NCBI RefSeq assembly: GCF_000619945.1
Contig: NZ_JHVC01000032.1
Location: forward strand, 1-28,280
DNA: 28,280 nucleotides
Source: Clostridium lundense DSM 17049
GTDB taxonomy: Bacteria > Bacillota > Clostridia > Clostridiales > Clostridiaceae
Reading direction: 5' to 3'
The position numbers and the translations under genes are program-made. Shown here piece after piece: positions 6,714 through 13,381 of the stretch. Each line of letters begins with the position of its first letter. Positions within the stretch are counted from its first letter, which is position 1. The notes below the pieces were generated by a model. It ran no database searches. It was not told the DNA's origin and saw only the letters and a list, made by a program, of their open reading frames with translations.

Positions 6714-8156
6714 TTTCACAAAAGCAGCTGCATTTTTTCCTGCTATTCTACCAAAAACAACTATATCTGCTAAAGAATTTCCACCTAGTCTATTTCCTCC
6801 TTGAACTCCTCCAGTAACTTCTCCAGCAGCATAAAGTCCTTTAATAACTTGTCCAGATTTATCTAATACTTCAGCATTTTTATTAATTTTTATACCACCC
6901 ATTGTATAATGAACAGCCGGTGCAATTTCAATAGCATAGTACTTACCATTTCCAAAAGAACGAGGCATGTCCCCTCTATTGAATTGAACATCCTTTTTGT
7001 TCTTTACAAATCCATTATAATTATTAACCGTTTTCTTTAATATCTCTGGATTAACATTAATCTTTTTAGCTAAATCTTCTACAGAATTTCCTTGTACCAC
7101 TAACTCCATATTTATATAGCTTTCTATAGCTTTTAAACTCTTTCTAACATTATCATCAAATAAAAGATAAGCTGTCTTCCCCTTTTGATCAAGTATAGCT
7201 TTTGATACTACATCTCTTGTAGCTAATTCATTTATAAAACGACTTCCTTCACCATTTACAAGTATAGCTCCATTTCCTCTTACTGCTTCAGTAATCATCA
7301 TACCTGTCTTAGGAACTACTGTTGGATGAGTTTGTATTTGATCCATTTGTGTAAGTTCGGCTCCTAATTTTACAGCCATATCAATTCCATCCCCAGTTGC
7401 TCCAGGGTGATTAGTTGTCCCAAATCCTTTTAAATTAGGATTATATTTAACAACTTTTTCTTCACTAGCTCCAAACCCACCAGTTGCAATAATAACTGAC
7501 TTTGTATCTATAGTATATTCTTTTCCTTCTTCATTTAAGGCTTTTACCCCTTTTATGTTTCCTTTATCATCTTTTAATATTTCTACGGCTTTATTATTAA
7601 GTCTTATATCAATTTTTCTATCCTTTGCTGCTTTTTTCAAGGTTTTTACTATATTTGAACCAACCTCCCCACCACCAGCAGGTCTATGAGCTCTATCATT
7701 GCTTGCTCCAGCAAGTCTTCCTACATCTGTTAAATCTGCACCTAAATCTGATAACCACTCTACTGCACTTGCAGCCTGAGAAGTTAAGACTTTAACTAAT
7801 TCGGGGTTATTTTTATAATATCCGCCCTTCATTGTATCTTCATAAAATTTTTCAACGGTATCTTTTATATTTTTTTCCTTTTGAAATTTAGTTCCCGCTG
7901 CATTTATTCCTCCAGTTGCCCTTAAAGTATTTCCTCCTACCATTGGCATTTTTTCAATAACTATAACATTGGCTCCTGCATTTTTAGCTTCTACTGCTGA
8001 AGAAAGTCCTGCTCCTCCTGCACCAATTACAACTATGTCAGTTTTTGTTGAAGGTTTACTTTCTACTGTATTAGATTTACTATTTCCACAACCTGTTAAA
8101 GTTCCAACTGTAAGCATAGTTACAGTTACAATAGATAATAGCTTCTTAAAATTCAT
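6711..8156 (-). CDS. extracytoplasmic fumarate reductase-like flavoprotein (flavocytochrome c type, no heme), lipoprotein
   Basis: FAD-dependent reductase of the fumarate/urocanate/methacrylate reductase group, predicted to be anchored outside the membrane: residues 1-23 are a lipoprotein signal ending TLTGC (Cys23). The FAD motif is VVIGAGGAGLSSA (42-54). The residues known to bind or protonate the dicarboxylate in Shewanella Fcc3 appear conserved: QTHPT (His277), RFINE and TRD (Arg306, Arg314), HYTMGG (His416) and GNRLGGNSL (Arg456). His277 favours fumarate over urocanate, where I recall Tyr at this site. There is no CxxCH heme domain. Length 481 aa. GGAGGAATAAACT precedes the ATG. The FMN lipoprotein downstream is the likely electron donor; the true acceptor is not proven. 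Confidence 0.88.
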   Translation of the reverse strand: MNFKKLLSIVTVTMLTVGTLTGCGNSKSNTVESKPSTKTDIVVIGAGGAGLSSAVEAKNAGANVIVIEKMPMVGGNTLRATGGINAAGTKFQKEKNIKDTVEKFYEDTMKGGYYKNNPELVKVLTSQAASAVEWLSDLGADLTDVGRLAGASNDRAHRPAGGGEVGSNIVKTLKKAAKDRKIDIRLNNKAVEILKDDKGNIKGVKALNEEGKEYTIDTKSVIIATGGFGASEEKVVKYNPNLKGFGTTNHPGATGDGIDMAVKLGAELTQMDQIQTHPTVVPKTGMMITEAVRGNGAILVNGEGSRFINELATRDVVSKAILDQKGKTAYLLFDDNVRKSLKAIESYINMELVVQGNSVEDLAKKINVNPEILKKTVNNYNGFVKNKKDVQFNRGDMPRSFGNGKYYAIEIAPAVHYTMGGIKINKNAEVLDKSGQVIKGLYAAGEVTGGVQGGNRLGGNSLADIVVFGRIAGKNAAAFVK

Positions 8157-8209
8157 AGTTTATTCCTCCATATCTTATAGGGCTACAGCCCACAAATATC
8201 ATAACATAT

Positions 8210-8238
8210 ATTATATCCTACTCTGTAAATATTTTAAA
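8210..8238 (-). promoter_or_regulatory. promoter for the flavin reductase operon
   Basis: On the minus strand, TTTAAA (8233-8238) and TATAAT (8210-8215) are 17 nt apart. A short GGGCT/AGCCC palindrome (8180-8191 region) follows in the leader. Confidence 0.5.
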
Positions 8239-8373
8239 GATGGTTTATGTTTTCCCTTAATATCTATTATATATACAATTTATGCCATAAAATCCTAATA
8301 TAATGTGTTATAATTAATTTATAATATAAAAATTTTACGTACCAATAATTACTTATATTAAGTGAGGTCTTCT

Positions 8374-8817
8374 ATGAAAATTAAAATGATTTTAAATAAT
8401 AAAAAGCAATTTCTCCACTTGCTGCTCTTAGCAGATGAACAAGAGGATATGATTGATAAATATTTGGAACGTGGAGATATGTTTGCTCTCTATGACGACG
8501 ATTTAAAAAGTGTTTGCGTTGTAACATGTGAGGGTGACCACATATATGAATTAAAAAACATAGCTACTTATGAAAAATTTCAAGGAAAAGGCTATGGTAA
8601 ACAACTTGTAAAATACATTCTTGATTATTATAATGGCAAATGTAAAACCATGTTTGTTGGCACAGGAGATAGTCCTCTTACAATTCCCTTTTATGAGTCT
8701 TGTGGATTTGTTATATCTCATCGTGTTAAAAATTTCTTTACAGATAATTATAATCACCCAATTTTTGAATGTGGTATACAACTTATTGATATGATTTACT
8801 TAAGAAAAGACTTTTAA
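8374..8817 (+). CDS. GNAT-family N-acetyltransferase
   Basis: Acetyl-CoA-dependent N-acetyltransferase of 147 aa. The acetyl-CoA pyrophosphate loop is seen as YEKFQGKGYGKQLVKYIL (Q/RxxGxG/A motif), followed by the typical motif B, TIPFYESCGFVISHRVKNFF. The start is ATG 8374 with AGTGAGGTCTTCT upstream; a GTG at 8362 lies inside the SD and is less likely. A second GNAT gene starts 16 nt after the stop, forming a two-gene operon of non-identical acetyltransferases. Substrate not predictable; small-molecule or peptide acetylation is possible. Confidence 0.85.
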   Translation: MKIKMILNNKKQFLHLLLLADEQEDMIDKYLERGDMFALYDDDLKSVCVVTCEGDHIYELKNIATYEKFQGKGYGKQLVKYILDYYNGKCKTMFVGTGDSPLTIPFYESCGFVISHRVKNFFTDNYNHPIFECGIQLIDMIYLRKDF

Positions 8818-8833
8818 CGAAAGGAAGATTGTA

Positions 8834-9322
8834 ATGAATATTACTATTAGACAAGTATCTATAAATGATTTAGATGAAGTAACAAGAGTAGAGGCAACTT
8901 GTTTTCCAAATGCAGAAGCTGCTACAAGAGAATCTTTTGAACAACGTATTAAAACATTTCCAGAAAGCTTTTTTATAGCAGAGCTAAATGGAAAGATAAT
9001 TGGATTTATTAATGGTTGTATTACAAATGAAACTGTTATCTATGATGAGCTGTATAAAGATGCTTCACTACATATTCCAAATGGAGATTATCAAACTATT
9101 TTTGGTATTGATGTAATGCCAGACTATCGTAATCAAGGCATTGCAGCACAGTTAATGAATTATATGATAAAATTTTCAAGCAACTCTGGCCGTAAAGGTG
9201 TTATCTTAACTTGTAAAGATAGACTTATTCATTATTATGAAAAATTTGGATATGTAAATAAAGGCATATCTAAATCAGTACATGGTGGTGCTCAGTGGTA
9301 TGATATGATTTTAAAATTTTAA
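8834..9322 (+). CDS. GNAT-family N-acetyltransferase
   Basis: A 162-aa acetyltransferase beginning MNITIRQVSINDLDEVTRVEATCFP, as usual for RimI-like GNATs. FGIDVMPDYRNQGIAAQLMN contains the RxQGIA acetyl-CoA loop, and HYYEKFGYVNKG the C-terminal motif. AAAGGAAGATTGTA precedes the ATG. It is the second gene of the GNAT pair and is followed by a strong terminator. Sequence resemblance to AANAT/arylalkylamine-type GNATs (motif EAATRESFEQRI) is a tentative reading only. Confidence 0.87.
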   Translation: MNITIRQVSINDLDEVTRVEATCFPNAEAATRESFEQRIKTFPESFFIAELNGKIIGFINGCITNETVIYDELYKDASLHIPNGDYQTIFGIDVMPDYRNQGIAAQLMNYMIKFSSNSGRKGVILTCKDRLIHYYEKFGYVNKGISKSVHGGAQWYDMILKF

Positions 9323-9354
9323 AATCATATAGTTTGCTAAACTAAATTGTTCTT

Positions 9355-9400
9355 TAAAAAGCCACTCAAAATAATCAACATTATATTGAGTGGCTTTTCA
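9355..9400. terminator. rho-independent terminator after the GNAT pair
   Basis: AAAAAGCCACTCAA and TTGAGTGGCTTTT form a stem of about 13 bp with a 16-nt loop; T-runs on both strands serve the convergent genes on both sides. Confidence 0.8.
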
Positions 9401-9422
9401 TATTTCTGCTTTTTTATAAATG

Positions 9423-9713
9423 CTACATAAATAAATCTATTAATTTTAAAATCATTAGAATCATAAGCATAATGCCCATAATTCTAGTATCAAAACTCTC
9501 ACTTTTTCCTACTTTTCTATTAGATAAAGTTAAAGTTGGATTCGTAATCCAAACTATACTTATAATAATCATACAATAATAAATTATAAACTTATATATT
9601 TGCTCTTTAAATATTGACCTAATTAAAAATCTACCTATAGATAAAACAAGTAATATACTAACATGCAATATATATATTATTTTAAATGACGTATCTATAT
9701 TTCTCTTATTCAA
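9423..9713 (-). CDS. small membrane protein, unknown function
   Basis: A 96-aa protein that I do not recognise. Three hydrophobic segments are visible at about residues 12-30, 38-56 and 77-94, with the polar stretch NRKVGKSESFDTR between the second and third. The start is TTG at 9713, chosen because GAAGGAGAGTATGCT gives an SD with 8-nt spacing; the nearby ATG is out of frame and stops at once. It stands alone between a terminator and the polysaccharide deacetylase region. Function open. Confidence 0.6.
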   Translation of the reverse strand: MNKRNIDTSFKIIYILHVSILLVLSIGRFLIRSIFKEQIYKFIIYYCMIIISIVWITNPTLTLSNRKVGKSESFDTRIMGIMLMILMILKLIDLFM

Positions 9714-9968
9714 AGCATACTCTCCTTCTATAAGCTTTTATATTTTATAGGACACCATTATGATGCTACGCTTCTGAATAAGTTCTTCTACAAACACTAT
9801 TGAAATTCCTTTCACATTAATGTTAATTTTTCCAAATAAATACCATTAAAATTTAATATAAATTCTTTTATGTTATAAAATATTTTTTAGAAAATAAAAA
9901 TATACTTATGAAATCAATTTTATCCTTAGTCTATGTTTTAGTAATGATCTACTACTTTATTATTTCAA

Positions 9969-10706
9969 TTACTGATTTAACCTTCCTATAAATACATCCA
10001 TTCCATCACTAGCAACTACCCCCATTCTGTGCAAAGTATATATTCCATCACTTTTCCTTGCAATTTTTCCTCCTGTTACAAATCCCATAGTATATCCTGC
10101 ATCTTTTGCTGCCCTTATTGTATTCTCATTATATTTACCACAAGGATATGCTATATAATTTACTTTTTTATCTAAAGTTTTTTCAATAATACTCTTTGAT
10201 TCTTTTAGAGTTTTTAGCTGTTTTTCATATGAAAGTTTATTTAACTCTTCATGATTTAATGTATGACTTTGTATATCTATTCTATTACTTTGTAGTTCTC
10301 TAAGTTGCTTTGAATTCATAGATCTATTGTCTTTGTCTATATTACTTGCAATAACAAATATTGTAGCTTTAATATTAAATTCTTTTAGTATAGGATATGC
10401 ATACTTATAATTATCTAAATATCCATCATCAAAAGTTATAACTACAGATTTCTTAGGTATAGGCTTATTTTCCGCAAAAAAACTATATAGTTCTTCCATA
10501 GACAGTGTAGTATATCCATTGTCTTTTATATATTTCATTTGCTCTCTAAACTGCTTTTCAGGCATCCTTAAGCCATTATTTTTTTCATAACCTATAGAGT
10601 GATACATAAGTATACATACCTTGTCACCATTCATAGCTTTGCATTGATATGGTTGCATAATTAATATAATTAGAACAAAAATTAAAATTCTCTTAAAAGA
10701 TTTCAT
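9969..10706 (-). CDS. polysaccharide deacetylase (NodB domain), secreted
   Basis: Carbohydrate esterase family 4 enzyme, removing N- or O-acetyl groups from peptidoglycan or another envelope polymer. It starts with a signal peptide (residues 1-24, LIFVLIILIMQPYQCKA). NodB motifs are present: CILMYHSIGY near 31-40, VVITFDDGYLDN (motif 1, metal Asp pair), SHTLNHEELNKLS (motif 2, HxxxH metal ligands), and IAYPCGKYNENT (motif 3). Length 245 aa fits PdaA/YadE-like single-domain enzymes. GAGGTGAAAAGCAT precedes the ATG. No partner genes adjoin it. Catalytic competence is supported by intact motifs; the natural substrate is inferred. Confidence 0.9.
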   Translation of the reverse strand: MKSFKRILIFVLIILIMQPYQCKAMNGDKVCILMYHSIGYEKNNGLRMPEKQFREQMKYIKDNGYTTLSMEELYSFFAENKPIPKKSVVITFDDGYLDNYKYAYPILKEFNIKATIFVIASNIDKDNRSMNSKQLRELQSNRIDIQSHTLNHEELNKLSYEKQLKTLKESKSIIEKTLDKKVNYIAYPCGKYNENTIRAAKDAGYTMGFVTGGKIARKSDGIYTLHRMGVVASDGMDVFIGRLNQ

Positions 10707-10815
10707 ATGCTTTTCACCTCATTTTTTATAAAATATATAGCTACAATTATTATGTTATCCTACTTTATTATTTTAATTTACAGATTCAAATTTCACTGTT
10801 TTCCATATCATTAAA

Positions 10816-10854
10816 ATAAAAATCAGGGGTGATAACTAAACATATCATCCCTGA
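10816..10854 (-). terminator. terminator overlapping the end of the TetR gene
   Basis: TCAGGGATGAT pairs with ATCACCCCTGA around a 9-nt loop, followed on the minus strand by TTTTTATTTT. The upstream arm includes the last codons and the stop of the TetR-like gene. Confidence 0.75.
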
Positions 10855-11402
10855 ACATATTTTTCGATTGCCCTTGCTATATCTCCCTCAATGAGCTTAC
10901 TAAGATTTTCAATAATATCTTCTGGAGTTTCCTGTGCTCCTGATTTCAACCATGCCATAAGTAACCCAATGAAAGCATAGCTATAAAAATTAGCAATAAA
11001 CTTTTTACTTTCCTGTGGAATATTTTTTCCTTCAGCTAATTCCTCTACTACACCAATTAACAAATCAAAAGTAACATTATATAAAAATTCCTCTAAATGT
11101 TCCCTGCCCAATGAATGAAATGTATTAATACAAAAAGCTCTATTTTTTTTTACATATTGAAATGTCTTAAGAAATCCTTTTTGCCATGTATCATATGTTT
11201 TATAGTCCTCAATAGCATCTAATGCTTCTGTTTTATAAATCCATCCTAATAAATCATATATGTCCTGAAAATGATAGTAGAAAGTCTGACGATTAACACC
11301 ACAAGTCTTTACTACATCTTTTATAGTAATCTTTTCTAATGATGTTTTTTCCATTAATTTCTTTAGTGAAGAAGCCAATTCTTTTTTTGTCATCCGAGAC
11401 AT
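10845..11402 (-). CDS. TetR/AcrR-family regulator (DhaS-like C-terminal domain)
   Basis: DNA-binding repressor of 185 aa. The N-terminal helix-turn-helix is ITIKDVVKTCGVNRQTFYYHFQDIYDLL (about residues 26-53), the NRQTFYYHF recognition helix being typical of the dihydroxyacetone-operon activator DhaS and related TetR proteins. The C-terminal region (NRAFCINTF onward, and the last 60 residues) resembles the TetR_C DhaS-type ligand or dimer domain. AGGAGGCGATGACA gives the best SD spacing (8 nt) for the ATG at 11402 rather than the ATG at 11408. No dha genes adjoin, so the target is unknown; a stand-alone regulator. Confidence 0.85.
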   Translation of the reverse strand: MSRMTKKELASSLKKLMEKTSLEKITIKDVVKTCGVNRQTFYYHFQDIYDLLGWIYKTEALDAIEDYKTYDTWQKGFLKTFQYVKKNRAFCINTFHSLGREHLEEFLYNVTFDLLIGVVEELAEGKNIPQESKKFIANFYSYAFIGLLMAWLKSGAQETPEDIIENLSKLIEGDIARAIEKYVQG

Positions 11403-11408
11403 TGTCAT

Positions 11409-11642
11409 CGCCTCCTAAATGAATTTTAATATCAATGCTAAATTTCACTATTGTTATTTAATAAGCCTTTCTTAAGCTTGTTTCCTTTATTATATTTTAC
11501 CATATAATTTCTAAAAACATTAATTTCACTATACTGAATTATAATAAAATTAATCTGGATTTATTAATAAAATTATAAAGTTATTTTTTTATATAAAAAA
11601 TACAAATAAAAATAAGTAAAATTTTATTTTGTATAAAAACAA
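11409..11642. other. AT-rich intergenic region
   Basis: Upstream region of the TetR-like gene. Apart from AT-rich promoter-like sequence (for example TATAAT-like hexamers around 11535-11550) nothing specific is seen, and no open frame with an SD. Confidence 0.4.
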
Positions 11643-11684
11643 TTTAAACCCTTTCATGGCAAACATACCATAAAAGGGTTTAAT
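11643..11684 (-). terminator. hairpin terminator for the 12116-11717 genes
   Basis: TTAAACCCTTT and AAAGGGTTTAA form an 11-bp stem around an 18-nt loop, followed on the minus strand by ATTGTTTTTATAC. It lies 33 nt after the stop of the 46-aa gene. Confidence 0.6.
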
Positions 11685-11716
11685 TATTTCACTGTTTCAA
11701 AGTGTACTTTATTTTA

Positions 11717-11857
11717 TTATTTATACTCTTTCCTAACAGGTTTATATTTTGATTTATTCTTTTCTTCAGGATCTATATAATCATAATCTCCTCTTTCAGT
11801 TTTTTGTAAACCTAAAGCAGCCATTTTCTTTTTAGTTACAGTTAATTTATTGCTCAT
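11717..11857 (-). CDS. 46-aa basic/charged small protein, unknown function
   Basis: Too short for usual gene callers but well supported: AAAGGAGAGATGAGCT precedes ATG at 11857, and the frame stays open to TAA at 11717. The product starts MSNKLTVTKKKMAALGLQ, then KTERGDYDYIDPEEKNKSK and ends YKPVRKEYK. It is highly charged and soluble, with no membrane segment. A family name is not recognised. It lies 82 nt downstream of the Spo0E-like gene on the same strand and ahead of a hairpin terminator, so the two may share a transcript. Confidence 0.6.
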   Translation of the reverse strand: MSNKLTVTKKKMAALGLQKTERGDYDYIDPEEKNKSKYKPVRKEYK

Positions 11858-11939
11858 AGCTCATCTCTCCTTTAGGTTTATAATAACCGCTGAATAAATT
11901 TTTATGTATATAAAACTTTACTTATTTCTTTACCATTAC

Positions 11940-12116
11940 TTACTTGTCCACTTTCTTTTTGCTAAGTACTTCATAATATTGATTTAAAATAGAATCTAAC
12001 ATTTGGCTTGCTACTATAACTTCTTGATCTAACAAATCCTGTTTTTCATTAATTAATTGATCTAAATGATCTCTTAATTGTTCTGTTAACTCTAGTAATT
12101 CCTCTATCTTATTAAT
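11940..12116 (-). CDS. Spo0E-family aspartyl-phosphate phosphatase-like protein with apparent ATT start
   Basis: Spo0E proteins dephosphorylate Spo0A~P and delay sporulation. The 58-aa product reads (M)NKIEELLELTEQLRDHLD..., then INEKQDLLDQEVIVASQ and MLDSILNQYYEVL, matching the two-helix Spo0E hairpin with its SQxLDxxLxxYY motif (residues 37-48). No ATG, GTG or TTG occurs between the upstream in-frame stop and the first codons. GAGAGGAGGG is followed after 6 nt by ATT AAT AAG, so an AUU start is proposed. A promoter with 17-nt spacing is placed just upstream. Family membership is clear by eye; the canonical motif residues appear present. The start codon and the target response regulator are inference. 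Confidence 0.7.
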   Translation of the reverse strand: MNKIEELLELTEQLRDHLDQLINEKQDLLDQEVIVASQMLDSILNQYYEVLSKKKVDK

Positions 12117-12137
12117 AGTATCCCTCCTCTCACAATA

Positions 12138-12166
12138 AGTATATTAAATATAACAATACATACCAA
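12138..12166 (-). promoter_or_regulatory. promoter for the Spo0E-like gene
   Basis: Minus-strand TTGGTA (12161-12166) and TATACT (12138-12143) with 17 nt between. It places the transcript start about 15 nt before the GAGAGGAGGG SD. Confidence 0.6.
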
Positions 12167-12185
12167 TATTAAAATGGAGGAAAAT

Positions 12186-12247
12186 AAAGTACCCATTTTA
12201 CGGTACTTTAATAACAAAAATAAGCACCTGAAGTTATTCAAGTGCTT
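12186..12247. repeat. tandem pair of hairpins
   Basis: First hairpin: AAAGTACC/GGTACTTT (12186-12209). Second: AAGCACCTGAA/TTCAAGTGCTT (12222-12247), which on the minus strand is followed by ATTTTTG, like a terminator. The second resembles the terminator at 24357-24386 in both arms and in the flanking TAGTAAAGCA. Confidence 0.55.
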
Positions 12248-12312
12248 TACTATGCCAAACGATATGTGACCATTGCTTTTTATATAACTTATACATACAT
12301 ATAAGCAAAATA

Positions 12313-12341
12313 TTGCCGCAAATACATAATTGTGCTAAACT
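12313..12341 (+). promoter_or_regulatory. promoter for the type I toxin mRNA
   Basis: TTGCCG (12313-12318) and TAAACT (12336-12341) with 17-nt spacing and an upstream TG (TGCTAAACT). It predicts a leader of about 70 nt before the toxin ATG. Confidence 0.5.
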
Positions 12342-12418
12342 ATTTACATACAATTCAATATAGTTGTGTGTGGGCAACTGGTATCCCTATCCCCTTTTTT
12401 AGAAGGGAGGTGATACAT

Positions 12419-12514
12419 ATGTACGAAATATTTATAGTGGTTTTTGCTGCTCTATCGTTTTTGATAGCATTGATAAATTTAATTATCGTACTTATAGATA
12501 AAATAAAAAGGTAG
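12419..12514 (+). CDS. 31-aa putative holin-like membrane toxin (type I TA, TxpA/BsrG class)
   Basis: Short hydrophobic peptide MYEIFIVVFAALSFLIALIN... ending VLIDKIKR: one transmembrane helix (about residues 4-27) and a positively charged C-terminus, the hallmarks of Firmicute type I toxins annotated as putative holin-like toxin. AGAAGGGAGGTGATACAT is a very strong SD with 8-nt spacing. The leader holds ATCCCTATCCCC, able to pair with the GGGAGG SD, which fits translational control typical of these mRNAs. Downstream come a terminator on each strand and a strong antisense promoter at 12640-12667. The upstream open frame to 12332 has no SD, so the short form is preferred. Toxicity is inferred from family and layout. 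Confidence 0.75.
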   Translation: MYEIFIVVFAALSFLIALINLIIVLIDKIKR

Positions 12515-12546
12515 CCCACCCTCGCAATTGGTATGGCTACTTTTTT
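12511..12546. terminator. bidirectional terminator overlapping the toxin stop codon
   Basis: GTAGCC/GGCTAC with additional pairing inside, followed by TTTTTT on the + strand and by CTTTTT on the minus strand. It can end both the toxin mRNA and the antisense RNA. Confidence 0.7.
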
Positions 12547-12591
12547 ATAATTGGCTTTATCAGTTGCCTAAGCAACTAGAATTGTATACTG

Positions 12592-12620
12592 CAGGGTGTT
12601 GGTAGCACCCTGTTTTTATT
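12592..12620 (+). terminator. second terminator downstream of the toxin
   Basis: CAGGGTG/CACCCTG, 7-nt loop, followed by TTTTTATT. If the toxin mRNA extends to here, about 100 nt overlaps the antisense RNA. A separate AGTTGC/GCAACT hairpin lies at 12562-12577. Confidence 0.7.
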
Positions 12621-12639
12621 ATACTCATTTATTAATTTT

Positions 12640-12667
12640 ATTATAACACATAGAGTAACATAATCAA
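12640..12667 (-). promoter_or_regulatory. antisense (antitoxin) promoter
   Basis: Minus-strand TTGATT (12662-12667), 16-nt spacer, TATAAT (12640-12645) preceded by TG: an extended -10 promoter, stronger than that of the toxin. Confidence 0.7.
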
Positions 12668-12810
12668 CTAATAAGTTTAAAATTATTGTTAAACTTAATC
12701 TATATAATTGATAATTAATATAGATATCTAGTATAATCTAAAAATTAATCACATTTATTCTAGACTTTTAATATTATATAAATGTGTAATAAAAAAGAAA
12801 GGTGAATGTA

Positions 12811-13233
12811 TTGGCTGTTTGGTGTCCTAGTCCTCCAGAATTTCAAAGAAATGATAGAGTTGTATCTCTAGTTTATCATCATCCACCCGAAGTAGAACCA
12901 GGTACAAAAGGAACTATAGTTTCACCGCAAATAGGTAGTTTATATGCAGTACAGCTACCTAATGGCGAACTTCATCGCTGGTTCGCTGGATTTGAATTAG
13001 AACCTGTAAATTCTTATCCAAATTACTTTGGTCTTCTTTATCCAGGTTCTTTTGCTAAAATACTAACATCACAAGGTCATCCGCCTACTATCAAACCAGG
13101 AATGATAGTTCGTATAATCAAAGTTATCTCTCAGGTACCATTTTATGACCTTATGATTGACGGAAAAGGGTATCATAGATGGCTAGCAGATTTTGAACTT
13201 GTATCATTAAATGTAGTATGTCCAAAAGAATGA
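12811..13233 (+). CDS. small protein with two tandem SH3-like repeats, unknown function
   Basis: A 140-aa protein built from an internal duplication. Repeat 1 (about residues 29-70) runs from EPGTKGTIVS to LHRWFAGFELEPVN; repeat 2 (about 97-135) from KPGMIVRIIKV to YHRWLADFELVSLN. Each has a PG-turn, beta-rich middle and a strictly similar (L/Y)HRW(F/L)A(G/D)FEL end, suggesting a small SH3-like barrel. GAAAGGTG with 6-nt spacing points to a TTG start at 12811; a GTG at 12802 lies inside the SD. No signal peptide or membrane segment. It is monocistronic, with a terminator after it. No family name is recognised. Confidence 0.72.
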   Translation: MAVWCPSPPEFQRNDRVVSLVYHHPPEVEPGTKGTIVSPQIGSLYAVQLPNGELHRWFAGFELEPVNSYPNYFGLLYPGSFAKILTSQGHPPTIKPGMIVRIIKVISQVPFYDLMIDGKGYHRWLADFELVSLNVVCPKE

Positions 13234-13262
13234 TTATCTTTCTAAATATAATACTACATGTT

Positions 13263-13296
13263 GAAAAATAGGTAGAACTAATTCTACCTATTTTTC
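13263..13296. terminator. bidirectional terminator
   Basis: A perfect 14-bp stem, AAAAATAGGTAGAA with its complement around loop CTAA. It lies between the convergent tandem-repeat protein and DUF421 genes. Confidence 0.9.
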
Positions 13297-13381
13297 ATTT
13301 TATCAATATAAATGCCAAAATAGTAGCTCTTAAAATAATAATTATATTCAATTGAAAACTTTTATCTTTTACAATAATATT

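Larger units (their letters stand above)
12500..12633 (-). ncRNA. putative antisense antitoxin RNA of the type I locus
   Basis: A strong minus-strand promoter (12640-12667) faces the toxin gene. A transcript from about 12633 would cross hairpins at 12592-12612 and 12562-12577 and end at the GTAGCC/GGCTAC hairpin followed by CTTTTTATTTT (12500-12510). It would be about 130 nt and complementary to the 3' end of the toxin mRNA, as for ratA and SR4. Boundaries are predicted, not measured. Confidence 0.6.

Noticed and set aside
12173..12271. 32-aa plus-strand frame starting ATGGAGGAAAAT
   Set aside because: No SD upstream; it covers two hairpins, so the stretch is better explained as structured non-coding DNA.
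12332..12418. Upstream extension of the toxin frame
   Set aside because: No SD before 12332, whereas the inner ATG at 12419 has a near-perfect SD; the region contains the predicted promoter and leader.
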